A stretch of DNA of 14,741 bases, from NCBI GenBank assembly GCA_037440925.1, contig JBBITF010000071.1, positions 1 through 14,741 of the forward strand. The letters are read 5' to 3'. This document shows, piece after piece, positions 13,533-14,741 of the stretch. The position numbers and the translations under genes are program-made. Under the pieces are notes generated by a model. That model was not told the DNA's origin. It worked only from the letters and a program-made list of their open reading frames with translations, and ran no database searches. The DNA is from JAABUE01 sp037440925 (GTDB lineage: Bacteria; Chloroflexota; Anaerolineae; Anaerolineales; Villigracilaceae). Every line of letters begins with the position of its first letter. The first letter of the stretch is position 1.

Positions 13533-13703
13533 CTACATGCCTTTGACGAACAGGCTGGCAGCCAGGACGATGTAGGCTACCAGGACGAACCAGAAGGCAT
13601 AGGCACTGACGAAGGGGATGGATACGAAACTGCCGATGAAGCCCAGGGCAGCCAGGATAACCGTAACCCAGAAGGTTGTCTTTTTTGGGGGATTGAATTT
13701 CAT
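13533..13703 (-). CDS. Small two-TM membrane protein (56 aa)
   Basis: A short gene with a clear ribosome site (TAGGAG, 7 nt before ATG 13703) and a strong terminator just after its TAG. The product starts MKFNPPKKTTFW, a short basic cytoplasmic-type tail. It then has two hydrophobic stretches, VTVILAALGFIGSFVSIPFV (about 13-32) and AYAFWFVLVAYIVLAASLFV (about 34-53), and ends KGM. Presence of RBS, terminator and balanced codon use make it a convincing gene. I do not recognise the family and assign no function. It lies 89 nt downstream of the metal regulator gene on the same strand, so it could share that transcript. Confidence 0.75.
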   Translation of the reverse strand: MKFNPPKKTTFWVTVILAALGFIGSFVSIPFVSAYAFWFVLVAYIVLAASLFVKGM

Positions 13704-13727
13704 GAGGAATCTCCTAAAAAATATGAT

Positions 13728-13745
13728 GAAAGAAGGATTTCTTTC
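13728..13745 (-). repeat. Weak AT-rich hairpin between regulator and small gene
   Basis: GAAAGAA and TTCTTTC flank a 4-nt loop, just upstream of the RBS of the 56-codon gene. The stem is short and A/T-rich. It could be a weak terminator for the regulator gene or simply chance. The rest of 13704-13792 shows no gene. Confidence 0.25.
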
Positions 13746-13792
13746 TCATTTTGTTTTAACCTTGAATTGTCGCATTGGTTACGTTTTTCGTA

Positions 13793-14473
13793 TCATTCGA
13801 CAAAGATGTATTTTGCGGCCGCGTTCCCCAGCGTTACCAGGCGCTCGCCGACCTTCAGCGTAATGGTCTGGTTGAACGGTAACACCTCCACCACTTCAGC
13901 GGGGACGCCGGGCATGAGGTTGTTCTTTTCGAGGTATTCGAGCAGCGGGGCGTTTTCCTCGGCCAGTTCGTGAATGCGGCGGATGGTGACCGAGCGCCCG
14001 GCTTCGACCTGGGTGAGCGGGATCCAGCCGGCAACCGCCTGGTCGCAGCCGGGCAGCGGGTTGCCGTGCGGACAGGTCTGCGGGTGGCCGAGTTGCTCCA
14101 TCAGCGCCGCTTCGGTCATGGCCGAGATGGCGTGTTCCAGGTGGTGCGCCTCGCCATGCAGTTTCGACCAGGGCAGGGTCTTGAGCATCATCCATTCCAT
14201 CAGCATGTGACGGGTCATCACGGTGCGGGCGGCGCTCCAGCCCTGTTCGGTGAGGTGGGTGCCGTCGGCGTTCATGGTGATCAGCCCGTCGCGCGTCATA
14301 CGCTTGAGCGTATTGGTGACGGTCGGCGGGGTGACGCCCAGCAATTCAGCCAGGCGCGAGCCGATGATGGGTTCGCCGTCGCGCTCCATAACATACATGA
14401 GCGAGAGGTAATCCTGGATGGTGGCGCTCAGGCCGGAGGTTTTGGAGGCGTCGAGAGTTGTGACATTCGTCAT
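13793..14473 (-). CDS. DtxR/MntR-family metal-dependent transcriptional regulator
   Basis: The 226-residue protein has the three-part DtxR layout. A winged helix-turn-helix lies at about residues 17-75 (DYLSLMYVMERDG, IIGSRLAELLGVTPPTVTNTLKRM). A metal-binding and dimerisation region lies at about 80-150 (RHMLMEW, LHGEAHHLEH). A C-terminal SH3/FeoA-like domain lies at about 155-226 (PGVPAEVVEV, LGNAAAKYIFVE). Likely metal ligands are H89, E93, H106, H110, E113 and H114, with D21 near the N-terminus. Such proteins bind DNA when loaded with Fe2+ or Mn2+ and repress uptake genes. Position 110 is Cys in iron-type DtxR and Glu in MntR, so metal choice is unclear. A palindrome overlaps the promoter. 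The start ATG 14473 has no Shine-Dalgarno and lies close to the -10 box, suggesting a very short leader. Confidence 0.9.
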   Translation of the reverse strand: MTNVTTLDASKTSGLSATIQDYLSLMYVMERDGEPIIGSRLAELLGVTPPTVTNTLKRMTRDGLITMNADGTHLTEQGWSAARTVMTRHMLMEWMMLKTLPWSKLHGEAHHLEHAISAMTEAALMEQLGHPQTCPHGNPLPGCDQAVAGWIPLTQVEAGRSVTIRRIHELAEENAPLLEYLEKNNLMPGVPAEVVEVLPFNQTITLKVGERLVTLGNAAAKYIFVE

Positions 14474-14488
14474 GGCGTTTTTAAGGAT

Positions 14489-14531
14489 ATTATACTATAC
14501 TAATTATATAAATTAGCATATAATAACAACT
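14489..14531 (-). promoter_or_regulatory. Promoter of the DtxR/MntR-type gene with operator-like palindrome
   Basis: This A/T-rich stretch contains two TATAAT hexamers on the - strand (14494-14489 and 14508-14503). The nearer one would start transcription about 9 nt before the ATG. A 25-bp palindrome (14496-14520) has 10-bp arms, TATGCTAATT and AATTAGTATA on the - strand with one mismatch, around a 5-nt centre. Its size and position over the promoter fit an autoregulatory site for a dimeric DtxR/MntR protein. No good -35 box at standard spacing is seen. Confidence 0.5.
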
Positions 14532-14600
14532 GGCTTTTCAAGGTAATTATAACTTGAATCCGATTGTGAGCCATTTTCAACAAATTTTCGTAACTGCCTA

Positions 14601-14717
14601 CCCTCACCCTAACCCTCTCCCAGGTCTCGACAAGCTCGACCACCAAAGGGAGAGGGGATGACGCGAAAATTCACATGATTTGCCCCCTCGCCCGCCGGGA
14701 GAGGGCCGGGGTGAGGG
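14601..14717. repeat. Intergenic composite palindromic repeat
   Basis: The outer arms (14601-14621 CCCTCACC...CTCTCCC and 14697-14717 GGGAGAGG...GTGAGGG) are near-complementary over 21 bp. Each end also has an internal partner (GGGAGAGGGG near 14648-14657; CCCTCGCCCGCC near 14685-14696). The loop of the left unit holds a different palindrome-like element, GGTCTCGACAAGCTCGACC (14623-14641). It is related to the 42-nt units inside addA. There is no gene from 14474 to the window end. Confidence 0.7.
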
Positions 14718-14741
14718 CAATTTACCAGAACAAATGTTTAA

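Overview
The window reads as a GC-rich bacterial chromosome segment. Gene families, coding style and the abundance of short dispersed repeats suggest Chloroflexota, probably Anaerolineae, possibly an environmental assembly. That assignment is an inference from style; no rRNA or phylogenetic marker was compared. No tRNA, rRNA, CRISPR array, transposase or phage gene was seen.

Left part (+ strand, 93-4961): a ribokinase-family sugar kinase, an inosine/uridine-type nucleoside hydrolase, an ECF-transporter S component and an EcfT subunit lie head to tail. Together they look like a nucleoside uptake and cleavage unit: import, hydrolysis to base plus ribose, then ribose phosphorylation. No EcfA ATPase is in the window. 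A perfect 13-bp GNRA-loop hairpin separates the S and T genes. An FAD-dependent amine-oxidase-like flavoprotein follows 23 nt after ecfT.

Middle part (- strand, 5110-6548): a two-gene set, a pRiA4b ORF-3-like protein followed by an uncharacterised CxxC/CxxC protein. Both look damaged. The first has its good RBS and ATG in the wrong frame; the second has a TAA stop followed by 42 more protein-like codons in the same frame.

Right part (- strand, 6588-14473), listed in transcription order from the right: a DtxR/MntR-type metal regulator with a 25-bp operator-like palindrome at its promoter; a 56-codon two-TM membrane protein; a strong symmetrical terminator; a HEAT-repeat protein; ligA (NAD+ DNA ligase); and an AddA-type helicase-nuclease. 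HEAT and ligA are separated by 2 nt.

The most striking feature is that ligA and addA carry several different families of short tandem DNA repeats inside their reading frames. There are seven 7-nt arrays, one 8-nt array, a 42-nt tandem of a palindromic repeat and a cluster of other palindromes, all without breaking the frame. Because 7 and 8 are not multiples of 3, each array reads through all three frames and gives peptide repeats of 7 or 8 residues. The right edge of the window holds an intergenic relative of the same palindromic repeat, with a second repeat nested in it.
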